Below, one piece after another: positions 47,021 to 60,059 of a DNA stretch of 64,000 nt. The DNA lies in the NCBI GenBank assembly GCA_037043455.1, contig JAWPHD010003265.1, forward strand, positions 1 through 64,000, read 5' to 3'. Under the pieces are notes generated by a model. The model did no database searches, was not told where the DNA came from, and worked only from the letters and a program-made list of their open reading frames with translations. Position 1 is the first letter of the stretch. The number at the start of each line of letters is the position of its first letter. This stretch comes from Cyrtodaria siliqua (taxonomy: Eukaryota > Mollusca > Bivalvia > Adapedonta > Hiatellidae). The translations under genes were made by a program, and so were the position numbers.

Positions 47021-48108
47021 AATGAAATGGTTAATCATGTTAATCTTTATGTCTCAACTATTAGGGGGAAATGGAATGGTTTATTTTATATCCTAACTAT
47101 CAGAGGAAAAATGAAATGGTTTATTTTTATGTCTCCAGCAAAAATTAAGTGAAATAGGGATGGTTTATTTTTATGTCTCATGCAACTATTAAGTGAAATA
47201 GGGATGGTTTATTTTTATGTCTCATGCAACTATTAAGTGAACTAGGGATGGTTTATTTTTATGTCTCATGCAACTATTAAGTGAAATAGGGATGGTTTAT
47301 TTTTATGTCTCCAGCAACTATTAAGTGAACTAGGGATGGTTTATTTTTATGTCTCATGCAACTATTAAGTGAAATAGGGATGGTTTATTTTTATGTCTCC
47401 AGCAACTATTAAGTGAAATAGGGATGGTTTATTTTTATGTCTCATGCAACTATTAAGTGAACTAGGGATGGTTTATTTTTATGTCTCATGCAACTATTAA
47501 GTGAAATAGGGATGGTTTATTTTTATGTCTCCAGCAACTATTAAGTGAAGTAGGGATGGTTTATTTTTATGTCTCATGCAACTATTAAGTGAAATAGGGA
47601 TGGTTTATTTTTATGTCTCATGCAACTATTAAGTGAAATAGGGATGGTTTATTTTTATGTCTCCAGCAACTATTAAGTGAAATAGGGATGGTTTATTTTT
47701 ATGTCTCATGCAACTATTAAGTGAAATAGGGATGGTTTATTTTTATGTCTCCAGCAACTATTAAGTGAAATAGGGATGGTTTATTTTTATGTCTCCAGCA
47801 ACTATTAAGTGCAATAGGGATTGTTTATTTTTATGTCTCCAGCAACTATTAAGTGAAATAGGGATGGTTTATTTTTATGTCTCCAGCAAAAATTAAGTGA
47901 AATAGGGATGGTTTATTTTTATGTCTCCAGCAACTATTAAGTGAAATAGGGATGGTTTATTTTTATGTCTCATGCAACTATTAAGTGAACTAGGGATGGT
48001 TTATTTTTATGTCTCATGCAACTATTAAGTGAAATAGGGATGGTTTATTTTTATGTCTCCAGCAACTATTAAGTGAAATAGGGATGGTTTATTTTTATGT
48101 CTCAACTA
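47020..48108. repeat. 44-bp minisatellite, about 24 copies
   Basis: Unit AACTATTAAGTGAAATAGGG plus ATGGTTTATTTTTATGTCTC and a four-base switch, CAGC or ATGC. The first units are diverged and grade into the G-rich dispersed repeat, which may be the source. Confidence 0.95.
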
Positions 48109-48204
48109 TGTGCAATATCTTTGAGAGCTACATGTATAGTTTATATTACTACCATATCGTCCCTTATTTTTTAATAGTTTTATCTTTATATATTTACAAT
48201 ACTT

Positions 48205-48296
48205 CATTTTTTCATCTTTCGTTAGTTTTTGCGCACAATATGACCTGTTTATGTGTCGACGTGCCGTAAAATACCATTCATTAATTCATTCATTCT
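48205..48296 (+). mobile_element. SINE 3'-end fragment
   Basis: GCACAATATGACCTGTTTAT, GTCGACGTGCCGTAAAATAC and a CATTCATTCATT tail, the same order as at 52985-53055. Confidence 0.5.
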
Positions 48297-49034
48297 TGAC
48301 TTGAGTTCTTACATTCAGTATCGCTGTCATGAATGAAACTCATAACGTTTTTACATATACAGCCATCAAAACTATCAAATCCAGCCATCCAGCTATCCAC
48401 CAGCCAGCCATCCAGCCATCCTCATCACAATAAATAACACAACACCCAGTAGCGACTTATGTCGTTGTGACAATAGTAAATTATATTTATGTGAATCGTA
48501 AAGCCTTCAGCATTCAAAACAATGAGGTGCATTGTGGGACTGGCATATCTCACGACCAGTCGACTGTTACGACAATCACGTCCTCGTGGAATAAACAGTT
48601 TAATACTTTTCGTTCATCCCGGCTGAAAGTGAGAGGGGGAGAGACCTAAATCTTGAAACACGAAACTCTAAACCAGTCATATTAAATTTCTATACAATCT
48701 GCTGGCTGTAATGCGAGAGAACATAATTACTCCAAACTTGGAGATAATATCGTAATCATACAAGTACTGTTATTCTTACAAAAGACCATCAAAAATGTCC
48801 CTCAAGGGTCCCCAATAAATTAGGTTATCAAATCAACAATCCATAATTTATAATCGTGTAAAATCACCCACGGCATTATAGCTTTGGTCGCACCACTCCA
48901 GGTACAAATATATCAAACCTAAGTCACAGGTATAGTCTATGTTCTACTCGTCACTCCCAACATTGTAACAACTATCTAAATGGGGAAAGACCATGTTAAC
49001 AGCAGAAAACTCCATATTTGTCAAATTCCAAACA
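48297..49034. other. non-genic stretch
   Basis: A short CCAGCCATCC run lies near 48380-48420. Otherwise nothing recognised. Confidence 0.4.
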
Positions 49035-49310
49035 TAAACACTGGGCACGTGAAAGTGTCACAAAATATAATCATTGGCCATGTGAAAGTGTCACAAAAGA
49101 TTAACACTGGTCACGTGAAAGTGTCCCAAAAGATAAACACTGGTCACGTGAAAGTTTCACAAAAGATAAACACTGGTCACGTGAAAGTGTCATAAAAGAT
49201 AAACACTGGTCACGTGAAAGTGTCACAAAAGATAAACAGTGGTCACATGAAAGAGTCGCAAAAGATAAACACTGGCCACGTCAAAGAACACTGGCCACAT
49301 GAAAGTGTCA
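49035..49310. repeat. 33-bp minisatellite, about eight copies
   Basis: Unit AACACTGGTCACGTGAAAGT plus GTCACAAAAGATA. Each unit holds a CACGTG E-box. Confidence 0.9.
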
Positions 49311-49324
49311 GAATTAATGACTGA

Positions 49325-49629
49325 ATAGGAAAATTAATGGGACGCCGTGGGTTTTGTGAAAAATCAAGATTGCCGTGTGTCCCTTTAATATTAGTTATAA
49401 AAATAGTATAAAGCAAATTGTTTTAGCATATTATTAAATGCTGATAATATTGCACCAATAAGGTATTTAACACTTAGTAGAGAAACGAAACAAAAATGAA
49501 AACTCAAATGTTTTTTTTAAATTATATAATGCAAGCAAATTTAAAGTGAAAATGATACTGGATTAATCAATCGAGATGTTGGATTTTACTACTTCAGACA
49601 AATTTCAGGATTGCCATGTATCCCTTTAA
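49325..49629 (+). mobile_element. MITE family A, copy 11, left end inverted
   Basis: The first ~60 bp (GATTGCCGTGTGTCCCTTTAA at its end) is the family left end in reverse; from 49390 the interior runs in normal orientation to TTGCCATGTATCCCTTTAA. Either the terminus inverted or two copies share one TTAA. Confidence 0.7.
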
Positions 49630-50789
49630 GTCCAAATTAACAGAGTCCCATAAAGTGAAAATCTAAGTTATTCAAATTTTACTCTAATTGACTTTTTTTC
49701 CTCGCTATTTCTCAAAACAAGTGGTGACCATTTTTAATAGACTCTGAGTTCAGTCTAATCTGCTATCCACTGAGGCATGCTGGCTCCATTTTTTTTCATC
49801 ATCAATTTTTTTTTTTGTTTACATCAGCTACACCCACACACCCCTTTAAGAATTCCCCCTACAGGCTGGATGGTGGAAATTGAACTAGAGACCTCAAGTC
49901 AGGCTCTACTTGCAAGTGTATTTTCTCCAAACAATATCTCATAATATGCAAAAAATAACTTGAACTCTGGATAGATTATTGTTGAGATGGGGATAGATTA
50001 TTGTATTCACCTGAATGATCTGCGACACCACACTTTTCCCATACAGTACAATTTTTATCATGCCACCCCCACGACATTAAACCTGAACCTGTCACTTCAT
50101 TTTACCAGACCCGTCAGACGAAAATTAAAACTGTGAAAAAAACGTGCATAAGAATGACCCCATCCTCTGTGTGTATTCCTCCTTCTCCCAGGACTGCGAG
50201 ATTACGAGATAACGACATCGTGCGATTTGTGATTTCAATTTTAAAGTGACATAGCCCGACATTGCCGCTGGTTAAACGTAGAAAAGATGTAGGAGACAAC
50301 ACAGGTCCATTTCTCGGCTCATTACGCCGAACATGACCTGCCGATTGTAGGTATTGTTGCCTCGATTCATCGAGGTGTTTGCTGAATAAACATGGAAAAA
50401 CGAAAAATCAACAGGTTTAATGTATGTTCATAACGATTCAAAAGGACAGATGAGCAATTATTTGTCTGTTCAATGTTGGCTGCCATTGTGGCGGAGAATG
50501 GGAAAAGTCATCTTGCGGAAGGAAATCTGATTAAATACAAAATAGCGTACATAATATTATTATAAAATAGAATTTTCTGAATTTAAAGCATTCGGCTGGA
50601 AGTTCTATAATACAAGATTGGGCAGGGTATGATTATGTATAGGCAAATTGGTTGTTGAGATATTAGAAAATAGAACACCTTATTGTATAGTCAAATTGGT
50701 TGTGGCCATATTGAAAATTGTACAATCTAGATTGTCTGAAAGGAACTGAAAATAAATAATGAAATCCAAAAAATGTAACATGTCAAACC
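49630..50789. other. non-genic stretch
   Basis: No gene, RNA or clear repeat recognised; short ORFs only. Confidence 0.4.
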
Positions 50790-51113
50790 TTAAAGGGACA
50801 TACAGCAATGTTGATATTTTTAAAACTTGACGTGTTGTTAGTTTTTCACGTAACGTGCATTTGTTCAATCATTAATATTATTTATAAGAATATTATAAAT
50901 CAAATTGTTTTTGCTACTTACTACTGAGTATACTGATTATTATAGTGCACCAATAATATATTTACAACATGTGATAGAATAACGAAGAAAATTAAAATCT
51001 GCAATTTTTATTTATAATGCAAGCAGTTTTAAAGTCAAAATGATACTGGATGAATACACTGAGTTGTGAATTTTAATGCTTAATTAATATAAAACGCAAG
51101 ATTGCCGTGCTTC
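50790..51113 (+). mobile_element. MITE family A, copy 12
   Basis: TTAAAGGGACATACAGCAAT at the left, normal interior, and a degraded right end GCAAGATTGCCGTGCTTCC. Confidence 0.75.
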
Positions 51114-51244
51114 CTATTTTTATTTTTTTTTCTATATTCATGAAAAAAAATATATGACTTGTTCATTTTCTCTTTATTAAGACCCAACACCCCCAAAGAG
51201 GAGCTTGGTGTTAGAGGAGTTACTGACTCATTATTTGGTCATTA

Positions 51245-52485
51245 TCCCTGGACCCCCTATTGGTAAGGCTGGTGTCCCTGGACCCCAGGTTGGTGTCCCT
51301 GGACCCCTACTGGTAAGGCTGGTGTCCCTGGACCCCAGGCAGGTGTCCCTGGACCCCAGGCAGGTGTCCCTGGACCCCCTATTGGTAAGGCTGGTGTCCC
51401 TGGACCCCAGGCAGGTGTCCCTGGACCCCCTATTGGTAAGGCTGGTGTCCCTGGACCCCAGGCTGGTGTCCCTGGACCCCCTATTAGTAAGGCTGGTGTC
51501 CCTGGACCCCCTATTGGTAAGACTGGTGTCCCTGGACCCCAGGCAGGTGTCCCTGGACCCACTATTGGTAAGGCTGGTGTCCCTGGACCCCAGGCAGGTG
51601 TCCCTGGACCCCCTATTGGTAAGGCTGGTGTCCCTGGACCCCAAGCAGGTGTCCCTGGACCCACTATTGGTAAGGCTGGTGTCTCTTGACCCAAGGCAGG
51701 TGTCCCTGGACTCCCTATTGGTAAGGCTGGTGTCCCTGGACCCCAGGCAGGTGTCCCTGGACCCCCTATTGGTAAGGCTGGTGTCCCTGGACCCCCTATT
51801 GGTAAGGCTGGTGTCCCTAGACCCCCCTATTGGTAAGACTGGTGTCCCTGGACCCCCTATTGGTAAGGCTGGTGTCCCTGGACCCCAGGCTGGTGTCCCT
51901 GGACCCCCTATTGGTAAGGCTGGTGTCCCTGGACCCCAGGCTGGTGTCCCTGGACCCCCTATTGGTAAGGCTGGTGTCCCTGGACCCCGTATTGGTAAAG
52001 CTGGTGTCCCTGGACCCCATATTGGTAAGGCTGGTGTCCCTGGACCCCAGGCTGGTATCCCTGGACCCCCTATTGGTAAGGCTGGTGTTCCTGGACCCCA
52101 GGCAGGTGTCCCTGGACCCCCTATTGGTAAGGCAGGTGTCCCTGGACCCCCTATTGGTAAGGCTGGTGTCCCTAGACCCCCCTATTGGTAAGACTGGTGT
52201 CCCTGGACCCCCTATTGGTAAGGCTGGTGTCCCTGGACCCCAGGCTGGTGTCCCTGGACCCCCTATTGGTAAGGCTGGTGTCCCTGGACCCCAGGCTGGT
52301 GTCCCTGGACCCCCTATTGGTAAGGCTGGTGTCCCTGGACCCCGTATTGGTAAAGCTGGTGTCCCTGGACCCCCTATTGGTAAGGCTGGTGTCCCTGGAC
52401 CCCAGGCTGGTATCCCTGGACCCCCTATTGGTAAGGCAGGTGTTCCTGGACCCCAGGCAGGTGTCCCTGGACACCCTATTAATAT
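51245..52485. repeat. 30/21-bp GC-richer minisatellite with 355-bp block repeat
   Basis: Units GGACCCCCTATTGGTAAGGC-TGGTGTCCCT (30 bp) and GGACCCCAGGCAGGTGTCCC-T (21 bp) in mixed order. A block with CCTAGACCCCCC recurs at 51815 and about 52170, 355 bp apart. One frame reads as [12 protein letters not shown], but Gly spacing alternates three and four, so it is not a collagen helix, and the frame is broken. Confidence 0.95.
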
Positions 52486-53504
52486 TATATTGTAACCTGA
52501 ATTAAGGCCTTTGGCTTCTATTTGTACAATTTTCTGAAAAACTTAAAAGAATCTACTTATATATACTTTAAGGCCAAAAGATTGGCACGGTTCATAAGAT
52601 GTAACAAAATTCCTACTAAACGTACCCAAATTTAAATATTTTCAATCGTATGAATCAAACTGTGAAGTGATCAATTGTATTGAAAACCGGGTGACAATGT
52701 TTAAGGCGAATGCTTTGGATAACGACAGCAAATGATGAATGTAAAAATTGAAACAATTTGAAAAATATAATATAAATAACCGTGCACATTTTTTGGTCAT
52801 AAGTATATTTTATGAACAGTACAAATCTTTTGGCCTTAAGTATAAAAAAAGTGGACTTTATATGACACACACTAACACATGCATGCACACATAAATTGTA
52901 TGAAGGACCACACAACATGCATGCACACACAAATACTACATCAATTCTACCTTTACATTATTTTTAATTACTACTTCATTCTTTCATGATTCATCGGTTT
53001 TTGGCACAATATGACCTATTAAAGTGTCGACGTGCCATAAAACACCATTCATTCATTTTTCAACAACAGAGCTGACTTACAACATACAATTCTTCAGCAG
53101 AACTTTAAAACCTGGTAAATATCCATGCAAAATTACATCAGGTATTCTTCATTCCATTTTTCACTAGGAACATAAAACTATTTACATATTTGGAGCAATA
53201 CAAACTCCAAATGAAACATTTTTATCATTCTCAGCAAGTCAAATGTTTATAAATTGTCATCAAGTTTTAAAGAATGCCAACCATGTAAACAAGCTGAACC
53301 TGGTGACAGGGCTAGAACTGGAGATTAGGGTAATAGACAGGAATTTCCCATAGCCCTCTGTTGACACAAATGAAGTCAAACAGCCATATGTATTTGTCAA
53401 GTGATTTACTACCATCTTTCAAGGGGTTTCACAAACACTTGGAAGGATTTTGGAAGGCAATCTGATACATATCAAGGATTTGCATCTTAAATCCTTAGGC
53501 TTAT
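52486..53504. other. non-genic stretch with a SINE tail
   Basis: 52985-53055 is a SINE 3'-end fragment (GTCGACGTGCCATAAAACAC, CATTCATTCATT). No gene. Confidence 0.4.
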
Positions 53505-55080
53505 TGCCTGTCCACCCATGAATACACACTAGTGTGGACTATAGCCTGTCCACCCATAATGACACACTACAGTTTGGACTATAGCCTGTCCACACATGAA
53601 GACACACTACAGTGTGGACTATAGCCTGTCCACCCATGAAGGCACACTACAGTGTGGACTACAGCCAGTCCACACATGAAGGCACACTACAGTGTGGACT
53701 ATAGCCTGTCCACCCATAAAGACACACTACAGTGTGGACTATAGCCTGTCCACACATAAAGACACACTACAGTGTGGACTATAGCCTGTCCACACATGAA
53801 GACACACTATGGTGTGGACTATAGCCTGTCCACACATGAAGACACACTACAGTGTGGACTATAGTCTGTCCACCCATGAAGACACACTACAGTGTGGACT
53901 ATAGCCTGTCCACCCATATGGGCACACTATGGTGTGGACTATAGCCTGTCCACACATGAAGGCACACTACAGTGTGGACTATAGCCTGTCCACACATGAA
54001 GACACTACAGTGTGCACTATAGCCTGTCCACACATAAGGGCACACTATGGTATTGACTATAACCTCCACCCATAAGGGCACACTTGGTGTGGCCTATAAC
54101 CTGTCTGCCCTTAAGAGCACAACATGGTATGGACTATAACCTCTAGGGGCACACTATGTTGTGAAGTATATATTTGTCCACCCATAAGGGCACACTATGG
54201 TGTGGACTATAACCTCATAAGGGCACACTATGGTGTGGACCATAGCTTGTCCACCCATAAGGGCACACCACCCACAAGGGCACTCTATGGTGTGGACTAT
54301 AGCCTGTCCACCCACAAGGGCACACTATGGTATGGACTATAGCCTCCACCCATAAGGTCACACTATGGTGTGGATTATAGCCTGTCCACCCACAAGGGCA
54401 CACTATGGTATGAATATAGCCTTCACCCATAAGGTCACACTATGGTATGGACTATAGCCTGTCCACCCACAGGGGCACACTATGGTATGGATTATAGCCT
54501 CCACCCATAAGTGCACACTATGGTGTGGACTATAGCCTGTCCACCCACAAGGGCACACTATGGTATGGACTTTAGCCTCCACCCATAAGGGCACACTATG
54601 GTGTGGACTATAGCCTCAACCCATAAGGACACACTATGGTATGAACTATAGCCTCCACCCATAAGGGCACACTATGGTGTGGACTATAACCTCATAAGGG
54701 CACACTATGGTGTGGACCATAGCTTGTCCACCCAGAAGGGCACACCACCAACAAGGGCACACTACAGTGTAGACTATAGCCTCCACCCATAAGGGCACAC
54801 TACGGTGTAGACTATAGCCTCCACCCATAAGAGCACACTACAGTGTAGACTATAGCCCATCCACCCATAAGGGCACACTATGGTGTGGACTATAGCCTGT
54901 CCACCCACAAGGGCACACTACAGTGTAGACTATAGCCTCCACCCATGAGGGCACACTATGGTGTAGACTATAGCATGTCCACCCACAAGGGCACACTACA
55001 GTGTAGACTATAGCCTCCACCCATGAGGGCACACTACAGTGTAGACTATAGCCCATCCACCCATAAGGGCACACTACTGT
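53505..55080. repeat. 40-bp minisatellite, about 38 copies
   Basis: Unit CACTACAGTGTGGACTATAG plus CCTGTCCACCCATGAAGACA. The left half has mainly GAAGACACACTACAG units; the right half has AAGGGCACACTATGG units and shortened variants. The unit contains CACTACAGTG, a near palindrome. Confidence 0.95.
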
Positions 55081-55102
55081 CACTTAATCTCAATATTAAC
55101 TC

Positions 55103-55297
55103 TTAACCCGCCACTCATATAAAATGGACTGTTCTTTCTTTGAATTAAGAACATTCCATTTAGGTGACTAAGGGGTGTTTTGTGGAAAATGACTGATCAG
55201 AAGCCAGACATTGTAAACCCTGATCAGCCTGAGTTTACAATAAGATATGTGTTTACAATGGACGCAAAGGCTATTATAGTCGTGCTTAGTGGGTTAA
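55103..55297 (-). mobile_element. MITE family B, copy 5
   Basis: TTAACCCGCCACTCATATAA to CGTGCTTAGTGGGTTAA. It lies between two arrays and its right TTAA is the first base of the next array's unit. Confidence 0.75.
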
Positions 55298-56365
55298 GAG
55301 CTAAGACAATCCGCTGTATAGTTGTTAGGGTTAAGAGCTAAGACAATCCCCTGTATAGTTGTCAGGGTTAAGAGCTTAGACAATCCGCTGTATAGTTGTC
55401 TGGGTTAAGAGCTAAGACAATCCCCTGTATAGTTGTCTGGGTTAAGAGCTAAGACAATCCCCTGTATAGTTGTCAGGGTTAAATGCTAAGACAATCCGCT
55501 GTATAGTTGTCAGGGTTAAGAGCTAAGACAATCCCCTGTATAGTTGTCAGGGTTAAGAGCTAAGACAATCCCCTGTATAGTTGTCAGGGTTAAAAGCTAA
55601 GACAATCCGCTGTATAGTTGTCTGGGTTAAGAGCTAAGACAATCCGCTGTATAATTGTCTGGGTTAAGAGCTACGACAATCCCCTGTATAGTTGTCAGGG
55701 TTAAGAGCTAAGACAATCCCCTGTATAGTTGTCAGGGTTAAGAGCTAAGACAATCCCCTGTATAGTTGTCAGGGTTAAGAGCTAAGACAATCTCCTGTAT
55801 AGTTGTCAGGGTTAAGAGCTAAGACAATCCCTTGTATAGTTGTCAGGGTTAAGAGCTAAAACAATCCCCTGTATAGTTGTCAGGGTTAAGAGCTAAGACA
55901 ATCCGCTGTATAGTTGTCTGGGTTAAGAGCTAAGACAATCCGCTGTATAGCTGTCAGGGTTAAGAGCTAAGACAATCCCCTGTATAGTTGTCAGGGTCAA
56001 GAGCTAAGACAATCCCCTGTATAGTTGTCTGGGTTAAGAGCTAAGACAATCTGCTGTATAGTTGTCAGGGATAAGAGCTAAGACAATCCCCTGTTTAGTT
56101 GTCAGGGTTAAGAGCTAAGACAATCCATTGTATAGATGTCAGGGTTAAGAGCTAAGACAATCCCCTGTATAGTTGTCAGGGTTAAGAGCTAAGGCAATCC
56201 GCTGTATAGTTGTCAGGGTTAAGAGCTAAGACAATCTGCTGTATAGTTGTCAGGGTTAAGAGCTAAGACAATCCCCTGTATAGTTGTCTGGGTTAAGAGA
56301 TAAGACAATCCCCTGTATAGTTGTCAGGGTTAAGAGCCAAGACAATCCGCTGTACAGTTGTCAGA
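55294..56365. repeat. 37-bp minisatellite, about 29 copies, starting at a MITE end
   Basis: Unit TTAAGAGCTAAGACAATCCC plus CTGTATAGTTGTCAGGG; main variants CCGCTG/CCCCTG and CAGGG/CTGGG. The GGGTTAA joint matches the end of MITE B copy 5. Confidence 0.95.
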
Positions 56366-57735
56366 CATCTCATATAAAGAAAACTTTAAACACAATCCAT
56401 TCATGATATAAGAAGTCCTGTATAATATCATCAGGAAAATTGCCTGGAGGTGCACCTGAGGTCTTCCCCCACCATAGAAGCTGGAATGTCACCACATGGC
56501 CATAGCTTTGGTTAGTCATGATCATCTTCGCCGCTTGATTGTAAATACAAACGTCTTGACAAACGTCTTGACCATTTGTGCAGAAACAAATTTGAAATCG
56601 GAAGCACGTGACTGTAATTATATATTTTTTTATTAAAGTATTTCTGACCATCCGCATTTAGTTCATCGATATAATGATGAAGTTTGCATCTTTGTTTATT
56701 TAAAATTTATTGTCTTTTTACCTGCCTTTCTATATATCTCGGATAGCATGATTGTGTTTCTGTCTCAGGCAATCAGAAACATTACCCAAGTGTCTCAGCA
56801 AAAGTCAAAAACTTTTTTAGGAGAACTGTTCTAGACGTTTGTTTTGAAAACACGCAAGCATCGAAGATGATCTAGACTAAGCTGTAGGTGCGGCTATAAA
56901 ATCCAATTCAATTCAATCCGTCTAATATCATTCAAATATAGTCAAATTACTTTACCGAGCAGACAGATAATTTCACTAATCCACTGTATGGCCATATATA
57001 TATCCAAAAATGGCTGGTTGACTGAACATCTGTCAGTCAAGTAATCCACTCAATGTTCACAATTAGGCAGCACTCTCCAAATTAAAACTCTTCCTAATGA
57101 AGATCCCAGCAGTCATGCTCTCCCAAACTTGAGTTTCACCAACACTTGTTCTCTTGAAAACTGTTGTTTTTTTGGTAAACTTGTTAATTTAAGGTAAAAA
57201 CTCCATGTTTATTTCATATAATGAAAAATTACACTTTTTTTGCATATGAAATTCTCCTATATTATCACTGCCCTTGTTGACAGGAACAGAACATCAACTC
57301 AACAATGTAAACATGTAATCACATTATTGATGATTATGACCAGATATGATTGTCCACCACTTACTGTTAATACCCATAATGGGGTGCATATCTCTCTAAC
57401 ATAGCCTAGTCAAAATGCACTTCTATGTCCTCTCTAACAAATGCTTTCTACATAGCCAATATGTTGCATTTGACAGGTTACAAATTTGTATCCCCGAGGG
57501 TGGGTCCTCTACTCTATATTTGGTAACATAAGTGTCTAGCCATGACCCCTCGGGGGCCTCGAAATGTGTAATGTGGACGCACGATTGTGTAATCCTGTCA
57601 TTATGCATATTAATGATTGCGTAACTACCTGATTATGCTAATTGAACATAATGGTTAACAAGGTCACATGACTGCATTTTCTTGGCATATTTATTTCTAT
57701 TTTAAGTTGTTATAATTCCGATATTTTTATCATCA
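56366..57735. other. non-genic stretch with SINE-like tail
   Basis: About 56830-56930 (AAGCTGTAGGTGCGGCTATA, then CAATTCAATTCAATC) looks like a SINE 3' end. No gene. Confidence 0.4.
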
Positions 57736-57845
57736 GTGTTCTGATCAGAAACATATGTAGGTCAGAGGTCAGTATAAGAAACATATGTAGGTCAGAGGTC
57801 AGTATAAGAAACATTTGAAGGTCAGAGGTCAGTATGAGTGACCAG
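57736..57845. repeat. 30-bp direct repeat, three to four copies
   Basis: GAAACATATGTAGGTCAGAG plus GTCAGTATAA. Confidence 0.8.
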
Positions 57846-58415
57846 AAACATATAGGTCATAGGTTACGAAATTAGGCTGAATTAACCACAGATGTTGGCT
57901 CTTGATTTGGCACATATTTAGGCATTAAATAGACTAGCTTCAAAATTACCACCTTTTTAAGTCCAGACTCTATTGTACCTATACCTTTAGAACGTCCTAT
58001 TGGTTTTATGGTGGCGGGACTATAAACCTTAGAACTACACAAACACACATTGGTCAGAGCATAAATGCTCTGTTCAGAAACATACTGAGGTAAAAGGTAA
58101 CTTTATTTCACTCACATACGATGAAGATTAATGCATTTTCATGATGGAATTTTTCATTATGGGAACATTGATTTGGTGAACCAGTGATTATGTTTGCCGC
58201 ATTACAGAAAGGTCGCAGGTTAAAGGTCACAGGTTCAAGGTGTAATTAACAAAAAAACTGTGTGACCCTGACTTAAATATATTTCATTTTGGCAATTTAA
58301 TCACATTAAAATATATATTTTATTACGATGACATAGTTAATTATATTGACACAAAAGAAAAAATCTTAAAGAGCTCCTCTCCTTATGTGTAATCTTGAAC
58401 AAGAGTCGGTTATCT
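57846..58415. other. AT-rich non-coding stretch
   Basis: No gene or clear repeat. Confidence 0.4.
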
Positions 58416-58419
58416 CAAT

Positions 58420-59405
58420 CCCCAAATGTGTCAGTTATCTCCATCACCCAATGTGTCAGTTATCTCCATCCCCAATGTGTCAGTTATCTCCATCCCCCAA
58501 TGTGTCAGTCATCTCCATCCACCAATGTGTCAGTTATCTCCATCCCGAATGTGTCAGTTATCTCCATCCCCAATGTGTCTGAGTTATCTCCATCCCCCAA
58601 TGTGTCAGTTATCTCCATCCCCAATGTGTCAGTTATCTCCATCCCCCAATGTGTCAGTTATCTCCATCCCCCAATGTGTCTGAGTTATCTCCATCCCCCA
58701 ATGTGTCAGTTATCTCCATCCCCCAATGTGTCGGTTATCCCCATCCCCCAATGTGTCAGTTATCTCCATCCCCCAATGTGTCAGTTATCTCCATCCCCCA
58801 ATGTGTCAGTTATCTCCATCCCCCAATGTGTCAGTTATCTCCATCACCCAATGTGTCAGTTATCTCCATCCCCAATGTGTCAGTTATCTCCATCCCCCAA
58901 TGTGTCAGTCATCTCCATCCACCAATGTGTCAGTAATCTCCATCCCCAATGTGTCAGTTATCTCCATCCCCCAATGTGTCAGTTATCTCCATCCCCCAAT
59001 GTGTCTGAGTTATCTCCATCCCCCAATGTGTCGGCTATCTCCATCCCCCAATGTGTCGGTTATCCCCATCCCCCAATGTGTTAGTTATCTCCATCCCCAA
59101 ATGTGTCATTTATCTCCATCCCCCAATGTGTCAGTTATCTCCATCCCCCAATGTGTCAGTTATCTCCATCCCCCAATGTGTCAGTTATCTCCATCCCCCA
59201 ATGTGTCAGTTATCTCCATCCCCCAATGTGTCAGTTATCTCCATCCCCCAATGTGTCAGTTATATCCATCCCCCAATGTGTCCGAGTTATCTCCATCCCC
59301 CAATGTGTCAGTTATCTCCATCCCCCAATGTGTCAGTTATCTCCATCCCCCAATGTGTCAGTTATCTCCATCCCCCAATGTGTCAGTTATCTCCATCCCC
59401 CAATA
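58420..59405. repeat. 25-bp minisatellite, about 40 copies, with 400-bp block repeat
   Basis: Unit TCCATCCCCCAATGTGTCAG plus TTATC. Marker variants (CATCACCCAATG, CATCCACCAATG) recur exactly 400 bp apart (58441/58841, 58521/58921). ORFs up to 229 codons shift frame with unit-length variants and are not credible genes. Confidence 0.95.
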
Positions 59406-60046
59406 GGAGCACCAAAGCTGAATATCATGGTTTAGAATTGACTGGAGATCAAAAAAATTATATTCATTTCAAAATCATCTTCATCCCCACTATTTTCCAT
59501 TTTTACTCCTCGCTATTCTCCATTCCAACCTGACCTAAGCTGTTAAATTGTTGTAAAACACTACTTGATTAATTTATCTTTGGTGTTCAGGCCTGCAAAA
59601 ACTTTTGAACATAAAAACCTGAGATTTTTTTAATTTAAGATTTAAAGGGCGTGAAGAACATTTTTAAAGTAAAATCTGAGAATGCAAATTGGTTTTCACA
59701 TTATTTTTTTTAAAGCACAAATTTGAAATTATTTTTGCAATTAATACTGTCTTTAGAAAATAAAAGATTAGCATTCTTCATAACTTGCATGCATAAATAA
59801 AATAATTTTATTTTGGGAGGACTTTGTAAAAAGATTAGAAAGTTTGCATGACAGTGCACACGCTATTCTACATAGATGCATGTTGAATGCAAACACAAAA
59901 TCTTCATAACTCTTAAATTATGATCATCATGCTGCATGGAAGCAGCTGTCATAATGATACCACACAGGAGTCCCTAGCTCCCAAAACTTGCTATTTCAAT
60001 TAGGTTCACCAATTAAAGAAGCCAGTGATATATTGCTGCTATATTG
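59406..60046. other. AT-rich non-coding stretch
   Basis: Nothing recognised. Confidence 0.4.
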
Positions 60047-60059
60047 CACAAGCTGTTAT

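Noticed and set aside
51205..52191. 328-codon ORF and a collagen- or elastin-like frame
   Set aside because: The frame is broken partway, Gly spacing is not a regular triplet, both strands are open, and the whole ORF is minisatellite.
58395..59406. Several overlapping ORFs of 85-229 codons with NVSVISIP units
   Set aside because: They shift frame whenever unit length varies and follow the 25-bp array.
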